DNA of 15,297 bases. Origin: Sulfuricystis sp964478415 (GTDB taxonomy: Bacteria > Pseudomonadota > Gammaproteobacteria > Burkholderiales > Rhodocyclaceae). Each line of letters begins with the position of its first letter. Position 1 is the stretch's first letter. The position numbers and the translations under genes were made by a program. The stretch is from contig CAYZII010000051.1 in NCBI GenBank assembly GCA_964478415.1, forward strand, positions 1 to 15,297. Direction: 5' to 3'. Below the pieces are notes generated by a model. The model saw only the letters and a list, made by a program, of their open reading frames with translations, did not search any database and was not told where the DNA came from. This document shows, in pieces, positions 7,452-14,503 of the stretch.

Positions 7452-9596
7452 TCACCGGAAGTCGTAGCGATAGGTGAGCATCACGGTGCGCGGCGCAGCG
7501 GCCATGTAGGTCACCCTGCCGCTCGTGTCTTTTTTCACTTCCATCGCATAACGCTTGTCGAACAGGTTATCGGCATTGAAAGTCAGACTATGGCCACCCC
7601 ATGCATAGCCGACCGACAAGTTAGCTACCCATTCCCAGCCGGGATATTTCTCGGTGTTCGCGTTGTCGAGCCAGTATTCACCCCAGGTGTTCGATGACAG
7701 CCGGGCCTTCCAGCCAGTCGGCGACTTCCAGGCCACGAACACCCCATATTGCTTGTGCGGGATGAAGGGCAGGGTCTTGCCGGCGCGATCCTGGTTGACC
7801 GTCGTGGCACCGATGCGCACCGGTTCGCTGAAGGCGAGATATTTGTAATCGGTGAGTCCCAGATAGCCGCCCAGCTCGACGCCATTCGCGATCTCGAAGG
7901 CGCCGGAGAACTCGAAGCCTTTGCGACGCGTCCGGCCGGCATTGACGTAGCTGCTCACCCCACCGTTGGTGACGGTGACGATCTCCTTGCTGACGTCATT
8001 GAGATAGACGCTGGTGTCGAAATGCCAGCCTTTGCCACGCCCCTTGAGGCCGATCTCCTTGTTTGTCGATTGCGGCGCTTCGAGCGTGGGATTGTTCGAG
8101 AACTCGCTCTGCGAAGGCACCTGGCCGGCACGCGCGAGCATGCCGAACAGGTGAAAGCCGGGCGCGAGTTCATAGCTCACCGCGAGCTTCGGTGCAGGCA
8201 GCCGGTAGGTTTTTTTGGTGTGCGTCGTCCCGGCACCGGCGACGTAGCGGCCGGTTGCCCAGTCGTATTGCCAGAACTGCTGGTTGTCGTCGGTGAACTT
8301 GATCTGGTCGTAGCGCGCGCCGATGTCGATGATCCAGCCTTTGGCCGGCCGCCAGGACTCCTGAAGATAAATGCCCGTCAAAAGCGCCGTCGCATCGTCG
8401 ATTTCCGCCAGGCGGCCCTTTGCGTCGGAACAAGTCGCCAAAATGCGTCCCGTGGCAGTGGCCGAATCGCGGCACTGGCCGCCGCTCGTTGTGGTGACGA
8501 CCTGGAGGTATTGATACTTGCGCGAATCCGGCGTGCGTTCCTGTCGCACCGTCACGCCGCCGACCAGGGTGCCCTGGGTGTGCTTCCAGTGTGCCTCGAG
8601 ATCGGCGCCGAGATTGGAGACCCATTTTTCGGTCTCGTTGATCACGCCGGTCACCGGATGGTAGTGATACCAGGTGTTGTAGTAGAGCCGCGGCTTGAAG
8701 ACGAGATCGCCGATCTCTTTTTCCAACTTGGTGTTGAAGAACCACACCTTCGAATAGCGCCCGGAATGTTTCCAGGCTTCTGAGGTGCCCGTCTGCTGGC
8801 CCGTGGCGAGAAACTGCTGGAACAGCGTGGCATCCATCGCCCCCGGCAATTGCACGTTGGCCTCCGCATAGGAGAGTTCCGATTCCCAGGTCGCATCGTT
8901 GCCGATCAGCATGCCGTGCTTGAGCGACAGCTGCGTGGTGTCGAACTGGTTCCAGGCGCGCCAGCTATTGTTCATTTCGCGGTAGGTGCCGGTGAAGGCC
9001 AGCGCCTGCTCACCGAAGGTCTTGCCATAGCGCAGGTGCAGGTTCTTCGTATCATCATTGCCATAACCTACTTTCAGGTTGTTGGCACGCTCGTCGAACA
9101 CCGATTTCGAAATGATCTGGATCGCGCCGCCCGCCGCACCGGCGGCGAACAGGTTGCCCGGCCCTTTCGCGACCTCGACGCGTTCGATATCCTGGGTGTC
9201 GACGAAATCGAGGCGCGTAAAGCTATCCGGATCGGACAGTGGCACCCCGTCGCGCAGCACCTGGATCTCGCGAATGCCATAGGGCGCCTTGAGCCCCGCA
9301 CCGCGGATGATCAGGCGTGCATCGAAGCCGCCGTTCTTGCTGTCGACGAAAACGCCTGGCATCTCCTGCAAAGCTTCCTTCATGTTGAACATTTTCTTTT
9401 CGGAGAGCGTTTCCTTGCCGACGACGCTGATCGCCTGGGGCACCTCGCCGGTGGGACGCGCTGCGCGCGTCGCGGTGACCGAGATTTCGTCGAACTGTTG
9501 CACCTCGCCGGCACTGACCGGAAGTGCACAAGCCTGACTGATGGCCAGCAGCAGGCAGTTACGCCTCAGACCTACGCCAGGTCTTCTTTCCGTCAT
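7452..9596 (-). CDS. TonB-dependent receptor, substrate unknown
   Basis: A 714-residue outer-membrane receptor. It has a signal peptide (about 1-29), a TonB box (DEISVTATR, 36-44), a plug domain (about 48-165, with LIIRGAGLKAPYGIREIQVL and ERVEVAKGPGNLFAAGAAGG) and a barrel ending VMLTYRYDFR. It lacks the CxxxM motif of the other receptor. One long loop holds a cysteine pair (GGQCRDS and LATCSDA), and another is His/Trp/Tyr-rich (NTWYHYHPVTG). ATG 9596 follows AGGGGGA. The frame stays open upstream, but that extension covers the promoter and a tandem repeat, so it is rejected. It heads an operon with DUF4198, polyferredoxin and CcdA-like genes, suggesting a metal or metal chelate as substrate. 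Confidence 0.88.
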   Translation of the reverse strand: MTERRPGVGLRRNCLLLAISQACALPVSAGEVQQFDEISVTATRAARPTGEVPQAISVVGKETLSEKKMFNMKEALQEMPGVFVDSKNGGFDARLIIRGAGLKAPYGIREIQVLRDGVPLSDPDSFTRLDFVDTQDIERVEVAKGPGNLFAAGAAGGAIQIISKSVFDERANNLKVGYGNDDTKNLHLRYGKTFGEQALAFTGTYREMNNSWRAWNQFDTTQLSLKHGMLIGNDATWESELSYAEANVQLPGAMDATLFQQFLATGQQTGTSEAWKHSGRYSKVWFFNTKLEKEIGDLVFKPRLYYNTWYHYHPVTGVINETEKWVSNLGADLEAHWKHTQGTLVGGVTVRQERTPDSRKYQYLQVVTTTSGGQCRDSATATGRILATCSDAKGRLAEIDDATALLTGIYLQESWRPAKGWIIDIGARYDQIKFTDDNQQFWQYDWATGRYVAGAGTTHTKKTYRLPAPKLAVSYELAPGFHLFGMLARAGQVPSQSEFSNNPTLEAPQSTNKEIGLKGRGKGWHFDTSVYLNDVSKEIVTVTNGGVSSYVNAGRTRRKGFEFSGAFEIANGVELGGYLGLTDYKYLAFSEPVRIGATTVNQDRAGKTLPFIPHKQYGVFVAWKSPTGWKARLSSNTWGEYWLDNANTEKYPGWEWVANLSVGYAWGGHSLTFNADNLFDKRYAMEVKKDTSGRVTYMAAAPRTVMLTYRYDFR

Positions 9597-9611
9597 TGTG
9601 TTTCCCCCTTT

Positions 9612-9641
9612 GAAAGTTGCCGCATCGAAAGTTGCAGCATC
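9612..9641. repeat. 15-bp tandem repeat in the receptor leader
   Basis: Two adjacent 15-bp units, gaaagttgccgcatc and gaaagttgcagcatc, differ at one base. They lie between the -10 element and the ribosome site of the second receptor gene, so they would be in the 5' untranslated RNA. Function is unknown. Confidence 0.6.
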
Positions 9642-9652
9642 GCAGGGGAGCG

Positions 9653-9658
9653 AATCTA
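9653..9658 (-). promoter_or_regulatory. Candidate -10 element of the second receptor operon
   Basis: TAGATT on the minus strand matches TATAAT at four of six positions. It is weak alone, but its distance to the upstream palindrome (36 bp, centre to last base) is identical to the TAGAAT of the copper receptor promoter. No good -35 hexamer is seen. Confidence 0.45.
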
Positions 9659-9680
9659 TGACCTTCGTCGTAGGCAGGAA

Positions 9681-9697
9681 AGTGACAAAATGTCGCA
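9681..9697 (-). promoter_or_regulatory. RegR/RegA-like palindromic operator, second receptor promoter
   Basis: AGTGACA-AAA-TGTCGCA is an imperfect 7-3-7 inverted repeat. On the minus strand, 9696-9682 reads GCGACATTTTGTCAC, matching 10 of 11 defined positions of the RegR box as recalled (GNGRCRTTNNGNCGC). It shares the exact 11-mer TGTCGCAGTGC (9691-9701) with the copper receptor promoter (4657-4667). Confidence 0.52.
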
Positions 9698-9722
9698 GTG
9701 CGCGGAGGTGTGATGCGCTGGC

Positions 9723-9736
9723 TCGATCATGATCAA
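9723..9736 (-). promoter_or_regulatory. FNR/Anr/Dnr-type box, second receptor promoter
   Basis: The minus strand reads TTGAT-CATG-ATCGA, matching the FNR consensus TTGATNNNNATCAA at 9 of 10 positions. It lies 40.5 bp upstream of the RegR-like palindrome and begins just 6 bp beyond the TauE/SafE stop codon. It predicts oxygen- or nitric-oxide-responsive control. Confidence 0.62.
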
Positions 9737-9741
9737 GCGCG

Positions 9742-10437
9742 TCAGCGCACCAGCAGCCACATGACGAAAAAATAACGCAGGCCCTGCCACAGGGTAGCGA
9801 TGCCGAGCAGAATGACGGTGAGCGCTGCTGCCTTGAGCAGCCAGCCGCGCAAACGTGGCCCCAGCCTGCCGAACAGTACCGAGGCCGAGAGCATCGCCGG
9901 CAGCGTGCCGGCGCCAAAAGCAAGCAAAAGCAGCATGCCTTCGATAGGCGTGGGCGCGGTGGTGGCCTTGACCGCCATCGCCATCGTCATCGAGCAGGGC
10001 ATCAGGCCGTTGATCGCGCCGCCGATCAGGCTGCCGACGACGGGCCCGTTTTGCGTTGCAGTCATGAACTGGCGGCGCAGCCAGGAAAGCGGCGCGAAGC
10101 CGTAGGCGTTTCTGATCGGCGTGAGGCCGAGCAGATCAAGGCCGAGCAGGATCACGATGGCACCGGCGACGATCTGCAAGAGGCCTTGCACCAGTCCCAG
10201 ACGACCGGTGGAGACCAGCGCCGCGCCAAGCGCAGCGGCGAAGAAGCCGACGAGCGCATAGATGCCGACGCGAGCGGTGTGGTAGGCGAGATAGGGCCAG
10301 GGCCCTCTGGCTTGCAGCTTCATGAAGAAAGCGGAGACGAGTCCGCCACACATGCCCAGGCAATGGCCGGCACCGAACAAGCCGGTCAGGAAGGCGAGCG
10401 CGTAGGAAAGCTCGGTGGCGTGATGGGCGGGAGCCAA
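9742..10437 (-). CDS. TauE/SafE family (DsbD_2-type) membrane protein
   Basis: A 231-residue polytopic protein with about six helices. The first helix has GHC26LGMC30GG and the fourth has GLMPC148SM, the typical cysteines of the DsbD_2 group often labelled sulfite exporter TauE/SafE. Such genes commonly sit beside CcoI/FixI-type copper ATPases in cbb3 oxidase maturation loci, matching the position here directly after the ATPase. A thiol-redox or copper-handling role is likelier than sulfite export. The start is TTG 10437, the first possible start after the in-frame ATPase stop, leaving a gap of 3 bp. There is no ribosome site, so translation is probably coupled. It resembles the CcdA-like protein at 4832-5512 in helix and cysteine layout. 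Confidence 0.8.
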   Translation of the reverse strand: MAPAHHATELSYALAFLTGLFGAGHCLGMCGGLVSAFFMKLQARGPWPYLAYHTARVGIYALVGFFAAALGAALVSTGRLGLVQGLLQIVAGAIVILLGLDLLGLTPIRNAYGFAPLSWLRRQFMTATQNGPVVGSLIGGAINGLMPCSMTMAMAVKATTAPTPIEGMLLLLAFGAGTLPAMLSASVLFGRLGPRLRGWLLKAAALTVILLGIATLWQGLRYFFVMWLLVR

Positions 10438-10440
10438 GAC

Positions 10441-12873
10441 TTATTTCTGCAGACGCAACGAGTTGCTGACCACCGACACAGAGGAGAGCGCCATTGCCGC
10501 CGCCGCGATCATCGGATTGAGCCGGCCGGCGGCCGCGACGGGGATGGCGACCACGTTGTAGCCCAAGGCCCAGAACAGGTTCTGGCGCACGATCGCCATG
10601 GTGCGGCGCGAGAGCTCGATGGCAGCGGCGACGCGCGCGATGTCGCCGCCGACCAGGGTGACGTCGGCCGCCTCCACCGCGATGTCGGCGCCGCCGCCGA
10701 TCGCGAAGCCCACCGCAGCTGCGGCGAGCGCCGGCGCGTCGTTGATGCCGTCGCCGATCATGCCCACCTTGCGGCCCTCCGCTTTCAGGCGTTCGACGAG
10801 GGCAAGCTTGTCGGCGGGCGCGGCGCGGGCGACGACCTCGTCGATGCCGACTTCCTGCGCGACATGGCGCGCGGCGGCCTCGACGTCGCCGGTGCACATC
10901 ACCGTCTTGAGGCCGAGGCGATGCAGCAGCGCGATGGCCTCGCGCGTCCCTTCGCGCGGCGCGTCGGCAATGGCGAACAGCGCGACGCAACGATCGTCGA
11001 GGGCGACGAACACCGGCGTCTTGCCCCGCCGCGCCCATTCGTCCGCTTGCAGCGAAAAAGCGGCGCAGGAGATGCCGGCGGCGGCGAGGAAGGCGGCGTT
11101 GCCGATGCGCAGCAGGCCCAGTTCGGTGCTGGCCTGCACACCGCGACCGGGGCTGGCGATGAATTCAAAAGTCGGCGCTGGTGACATGGCACGAACCTGC
11201 GCGTAGGCGACGATCGCTCGGGCGAGGAAGTGTTCGGAGTGCCGCTCCGTGCCGGCGACGAGTGCGAGCAACTGCGCTTCGTCGATGCCGGCGGTCGGCA
11301 GGAAGTCGGTGACGATGGGGCGGCCTTCGGTGATCGTGCCGGTCTTGTCGAACACCAGCGTGTTGAGCGAGGCGGCGATTTCCAGCGCCTCGCCGTTCCT
11401 GATGTAGATGCCGCGCCGCGCCGCTTCGCCCATGCCGACCATGATCGCGGTCGGCGTGGCCAGCCCCAGCGCGCAGGGGCAGGCGATCAGCAGCACTGCG
11501 ACTGCATGCGAAAGGGCGCGAGAAAGCGGATGACCGGCCGCGAGCCAGCCGGCGAAGGTCGCGGCGGCGATGAGGCCGACCGCAGGGACGAAACGTGCCG
11601 AGATGCGATCGGCGAGTTTCTGCACCGGCAGCTTCGATCCCTGCGCGTGATCCACCAGCCTGACGATGCCGGAGAGCACCGTGTCGGTGCCGACGGCCGT
11701 GACCTTGAGCGTGAAGGCGCCGTTGGTGTTCAAGGTGCCGCCGACGACCTTGTCGCCGGGGGCCTTCGCCACCGGCAGCGGCTCGCCGGTCAAGAGCGAT
11801 TCGTCGAGGCTGCCGCTACCCGCAACGACGATGCCGTCGGTCGGCACCTTGTCGCCGGGGCGCACGCGCAGGATGTCGCCGAGCCGCACGTCGTCGATGC
11901 TGACCGTCTCGTCGCCGGCGTCCGTGACCCGGATCGCCGTGTCGGGCTGCAGCTCGATGAGCTTCCTGATCGCTTCCGAGGCCTTGTCCTTCGCGCGTTC
12001 CTCCAGGTAGCGGCCGCCGAGCACGAAGGCGACGATCGCCGCCGCCGACTCGAAATAGACGTGGTGCTCCATGCGCAGCACGCCGGGAATGCTGTAAAGA
12101 TAGGCCGCGCCCGCGCCCAGCGCGATCAGCGTGTCCATGTTGGCCTCGCGTTGTTTGGCGAGCGCCCAGGCCTTCTTGAAGATGTCGCCGCCGGGGCCGG
12201 CGAGCGCATAGGTCGACAGCGCGAGCTCCATCACGCGCAGCCACGGCGAGCGATGCATCAGCATGCCGGAGACCATCACCGGCGCGGTGGCGAGCGCGGC
12301 GGCCAGGAGTTTGCGTTTCGCGGCGGCCAATCTTTCTTTCTCGCGCTCGACGAGCAAACGGCGCTGCGCGAGCGTATCCATCGGCCGCGCCTGGTAGCCG
12401 AGTTTCTTCACCGCCGCGAAGAGCTGATCTTTCGTCAGCCGGCCTTTGACGGAGAGCGTCTCGGCGGCGTAATTGACGCTGGCCGCTTCGATACGCGGAT
12501 CGCGCTTCAGCGACAATTCAATCAGCGCCGCGCACGAGGCGCAGGTCATGTTTTCGATCGCCGCTTCGAATGCCTGCAACGGAGCATCTGCAGCGGAGGT
12601 CGGCGCTGGTGAGCTGGCAGGACGCGCCGAGGCAGCCTGCAGATTGCCCAGCACCGCATCGACGAGTGCGACCAGGCGCGGCTCGGGCAGTTGCACGGCA
12701 TCATACTGGATCGTCAGCGAGCCGATTTCGCAGACTGAACGCACGTCACGGATTGCGGCATGCTTGCGCAGCAGGATTTCAAGCAGGTAACAGCGCTCTT
12801 CGTTCTTGACGAGCGCCGGTGCGATCAGGCGCATGCGCCAGGGCAGGCGATGGACGATGCGGAAATGCTTCAC
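10441..12873 (-). CDS. P1B-1-type Cu(I)-translocating ATPase (CopA/FixI-like)
   Basis: An 810-residue heavy-metal ATPase. Residues 1-78 form an HMA-like fold without CxxC, and 101-165 form a canonical HMA domain with CASC (111-114). Later motifs are TGEP (362-365), the metal-binding CPC in the sixth core helix (465-467), DKTGT (509-513, phosphorylated aspartate), TGD (661-663), GDGIND (707-712), and the Cu(I) signatures YN (772-773) and MALSS (794-798). The nucleotide-domain motif usually written SEHPLA is SEHFLA here. GTG 12873 overlaps the preceding stop by 4 bp, and the longer frame is rejected. It exports Cu(I) from the cytoplasm. Neighbouring FixI-like parts suggest delivery to copper enzymes rather than simple detoxification. 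CopA versus FixI/CcoI cannot be settled here. Confidence 0.9.
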   Translation of the reverse strand: MKHFRIVHRLPWRMRLIAPALVKNEERCYLLEILLRKHAAIRDVRSVCEIGSLTIQYDAVQLPEPRLVALVDAVLGNLQAASARPASSPAPTSAADAPLQAFEAAIENMTCASCAALIELSLKRDPRIEAASVNYAAETLSVKGRLTKDQLFAAVKKLGYQARPMDTLAQRRLLVEREKERLAAAKRKLLAAALATAPVMVSGMLMHRSPWLRVMELALSTYALAGPGGDIFKKAWALAKQREANMDTLIALGAGAAYLYSIPGVLRMEHHVYFESAAAIVAFVLGGRYLEERAKDKASEAIRKLIELQPDTAIRVTDAGDETVSIDDVRLGDILRVRPGDKVPTDGIVVAGSGSLDESLLTGEPLPVAKAPGDKVVGGTLNTNGAFTLKVTAVGTDTVLSGIVRLVDHAQGSKLPVQKLADRISARFVPAVGLIAAATFAGWLAAGHPLSRALSHAVAVLLIACPCALGLATPTAIMVGMGEAARRGIYIRNGEALEIAASLNTLVFDKTGTITEGRPIVTDFLPTAGIDEAQLLALVAGTERHSEHFLARAIVAYAQVRAMSPAPTFEFIASPGRGVQASTELGLLRIGNAAFLAAAGISCAAFSLQADEWARRGKTPVFVALDDRCVALFAIADAPREGTREAIALLHRLGLKTVMCTGDVEAAARHVAQEVGIDEVVARAAPADKLALVERLKAEGRKVGMIGDGINDAPALAAAAVGFAIGGGADIAVEAADVTLVGGDIARVAAAIELSRRTMAIVRQNLFWALGYNVVAIPVAAAGRLNPMIAAAAMALSSVSVVSNSLRLQK

Positions 12874-13433
12874 GTCTTGCGATAGCGGATCATCAGGAAC
12901 ACCAGGTAGAACACCGTCAACCAGGCATTGGCATGTTTGAGCGGCTCCTTGAGCCAGCGATTGACGATCAGCTCCCAATGCACCTTGATCAGATAGAAGG
13001 CGACGATGTCATTGAGAAAATTGGTGATCGCCTTTTCGGTCGTGGCGTTCTCGACCAGTGGCCGGAAACGCGCCGGCGTGGTAGCGATCAATCGTGCGCG
13101 CAGATCGCCCAGCCGCTCGGCCAGCGTTGGCGCTGGCGGCGTCTCGGTTTCGGGCGTCGCAGGTGCTGAAGGCGCTTGCGGCATTGATGGCGCTTGCTCC
13201 GGCAGCAGGGCCAGCACGCGGCGTGCGATCTCGGCGTGATTGAGCCGATGCGCATCGAAACGGATCGCCAGTTTTCCCTCGGCGGTCAGCCAGCTCGTGC
13301 GCAGGACACCCGGCAAGGCGCACAAGCCGCTTTCCAGTGCGGCGCCGAGCGCGGCACTGCGGTAGGTGACCGGCAATCTCAAGCGCAGATAGCCGCTCTC
13401 GCGGTAGAGCACTTCGATGTCACGGGCGCTCAT
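12870..13433 (-). CDS. HMA-like domain membrane protein without CxxC
   Basis: A 187-residue protein of unassigned function. Residues 5-80 have the beta-alpha-beta-beta-alpha-beta character of heavy-metal-associated domains (YLRLRLPVTYRSAALGAALE, then GVLRTSWLTAEGKLAIRFD) but lack the CxxC metal ligand, like the first domain of the following ATPase. A Pro/Ala-rich linker (80-105) leads to a helical region and a C-terminal membrane helix (about 168-183) ending RYRK. ATG 13433 follows AAGGAA and sits 7 bp after the previous stop. The longer open frame is Arg/Ser/Pro-rich noise overlapping the previous gene. The stop overlaps the ATPase start (GTGA). It is perhaps a regulatory or scaffolding partner of the ATPase. 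Confidence 0.65.
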   Translation of the reverse strand: MSARDIEVLYRESGYLRLRLPVTYRSAALGAALESGLCALPGVLRTSWLTAEGKLAIRFDAHRLNHAEIARRVLALLPEQAPSMPQAPSAPATPETETPPAPTLAERLGDLRARLIATTPARFRPLVENATTEKAITNFLNDIVAFYLIKVHWELIVNRWLKEPLKHANAWLTVFYLVFLMIRYRKT

Positions 13434-13440
13434 CGGCGGG

Positions 13441-13824
13441 TCATTCCTTGCTTTCTTCTGCCGCCGCAGCCGGCGCGGCGGCAGCGCTGCCCGGCGCTGT
13501 CTTGGTCTCGGCGAGCAAATCCTCGAGGTTCTCTTTTTGATGCAGCACGAAATCCTTGCCGATGCCGGTGAGCTTGGACGCGGCGGCGATGATTTCCTTC
13601 TGGTAGCGGTACAGCAGATAGCCGGCGGCGACACCGGTGGCGAAGATCAGCAGCGGATTCCTCAGCACACCGCCCAGCAATCCTTTGCCGGCCGCATAGC
13701 CACCGGCGGCCAGCATCGCGCCGCTGGCCAGCGGGTGGCTCATCATTGGGCCGAGATTGCTCCCCACGCCACTCATCATCTGGGGAGCCTGGCAGGCAAC
13801 CTGTTCCATCATCGTGGGGTTCAT
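13441..13824 (-). CDS. Small Met-rich membrane protein, unknown function
   Basis: A 127-residue protein I do not recognise. The first 37 residues contain eight methionines, with MM pairs at 5-6, 16-17 and 27-28, plus C11 and H30, which could bind Cu(I). A Gly/Ala-rich hydrophobic stretch (about 33-53) and a second helix (about 57-73, LLIFATGVAAGYLLYRY) suggest membrane insertion. An amphipathic, charged C-terminal region follows (74-106) and then an Ala-rich tail. A strong ribosome site (AAAGGAGAT) precedes ATG 13824, which overlaps the upstream stop by 4 bp. Position inside a copper ATPase operon supports a metal-related accessory role, by inference only. Confidence 0.6.
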   Translation of the reverse strand: MNPTMMEQVACQAPQMMSGVGSNLGPMMSHPLASGAMLAAGGYAAGKGLLGGVLRNPLLIFATGVAAGYLLYRYQKEIIAAASKLTGIGKDFVLHQKENLEDLLAETKTAPGSAAAAPAAAAEESKE

Positions 13825-14012
13825 GGCGATCTCCTTTCGTCGGGTTGAGTCGTTGATGCATTCTGCGCTGGGGCAGGGGGTTCGGCAATGTCGTGGAGCA
13901 TCATCCAGATGCCGCGACAGCCTTCGCAGCAGAAATGCAGCGTCCTGTCAGGCAGGGGCAGCTCGAAGGGTTTGATGCCGCAGTCGAGCGCACACAGGTC
14001 GCAGGGGATCAT
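13821..14012 (-). CDS. Stand-alone FixI/CcoI-type N-terminal metal-binding domain
   Basis: A 63-residue protein with cysteines C4xxC7, C11 and C28C29xxC32 (IPCDLCALDC and LHFCCEGCRGIW). The spacing and the FCCEGC motif match the small domain that begins FixI/CcoI copper ATPases (PF12156-type, written from memory). Here the domain is its own gene, four genes before the end of the operon and separate from the ATPase that lacks it. The last 20 residues are Pro/Ala-rich and probably disordered. Both ends overlap neighbours by 4 bp (ATGA), giving strong start and stop support. It may act as a small copper carrier or docking module for the ATPase. Zinc binding is the alternative. Confidence 0.7.
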   Translation of the reverse strand: MIPCDLCALDCGIKPFELPLPDRTLHFCCEGCRGIWMMLHDIAEPPAPAQNASTTQPDERRSP

Positions 14013-14503
14013 TCGTGTAGACTCTCGATATGTCGCACGAACAGCGCCTCGTCGGCTTCACCGACGATCTTGCCGCGCACGACGCCTTTTGCATCGACGA
14101 AGAAGGTGGTCGGCAGTCCGACGACACCCCACGACCTGGCGATTTGGCTCTGCTCATCGAGCAGCGCCGGATAGCCGACAGCGAGCTTGTCCATAAAGGC
14201 CGTCACGGTCTTCCTGTCCTGACCGACATTGATGGCAATCACCGCCAGCCGCTGATCCCGGTAGCGCCTGGCGACTTGATCGAGCAACTTCATCTCGGGC
14301 GCACAGTAACGGCACCAGTCGGCCCAGAAACGCACCACGACCGGCTGACCGGTCCAGGCGGCCGGGAAATGGGCAACCATGCCATCGGCGCGCATGGTCT
14401 GGAAGGTCGGCGCGATGTCACCGACATTGAGATTCGTCGGTGGCGCGCCACCGCTGCAGGCAGCGAGAATCAGGGCAGACAGGAGCGAACCGAGCGCTTT
14501 CAT
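14009..14503 (-). CDS. TlpA/ResA-like thioredoxin-fold lipoprotein
   Basis: A 164-residue exported thioredoxin-like protein. The signal peptide ends in a lipobox (LILAAC, Cys16), so it is probably a membrane-anchored periplasmic lipoprotein. The AhpC/TSA-thioredoxin fold begins at about 27 (VGDIAPTFQ). The active site is WC64RYC67, and the cis-proline lies in GLPTTF (P131). Relatives reduce disulfides of apocytochrome c or of copper-site proteins such as the CuA subunit. ATG 14503 gives the proper signal peptide and overlaps the previous stop by 4 bp; the 9-residue longer frame is rejected. Electrons could come from the DsbD_2-type protein of the same operon. The client protein is unknown. 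Confidence 0.87.
   Translation of the reverse strand: MKALGSLLSALILAACSGGAPPTNLNVGDIAPTFQTMRADGMVAHFPAAWTGQPVVVRFWADWCRYCAPEMKLLDQVARRYRDQRLAVIAINVGQDRKTVTAFMDKLAVGYPALLDEQSQIARSWGVVGLPTTFFVDAKGVVRGKIVGEADEALFVRHIESLHE

Noticed and set aside
9597..9923. N-terminal extension of the second receptor
   Set aside because: It would run through the FNR box, the palindrome and the tandem repeat and into the TauE/SafE gene; the ATG at 9596 has a good ribosome site and signal peptide.
11230..12612. Long plus-strand open frame opposite the copper ATPase
   Set aside because: The opposite strand carries all P-type ATPase motifs; this frame is an antisense artefact of codon bias.
13434..13634. N-terminal extension of the HMA-like protein
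   Set aside because: It overlaps the Met-rich gene in another frame and encodes an Arg/Ser/Pro-rich stretch without fold signals; ATG 13433 fits better.
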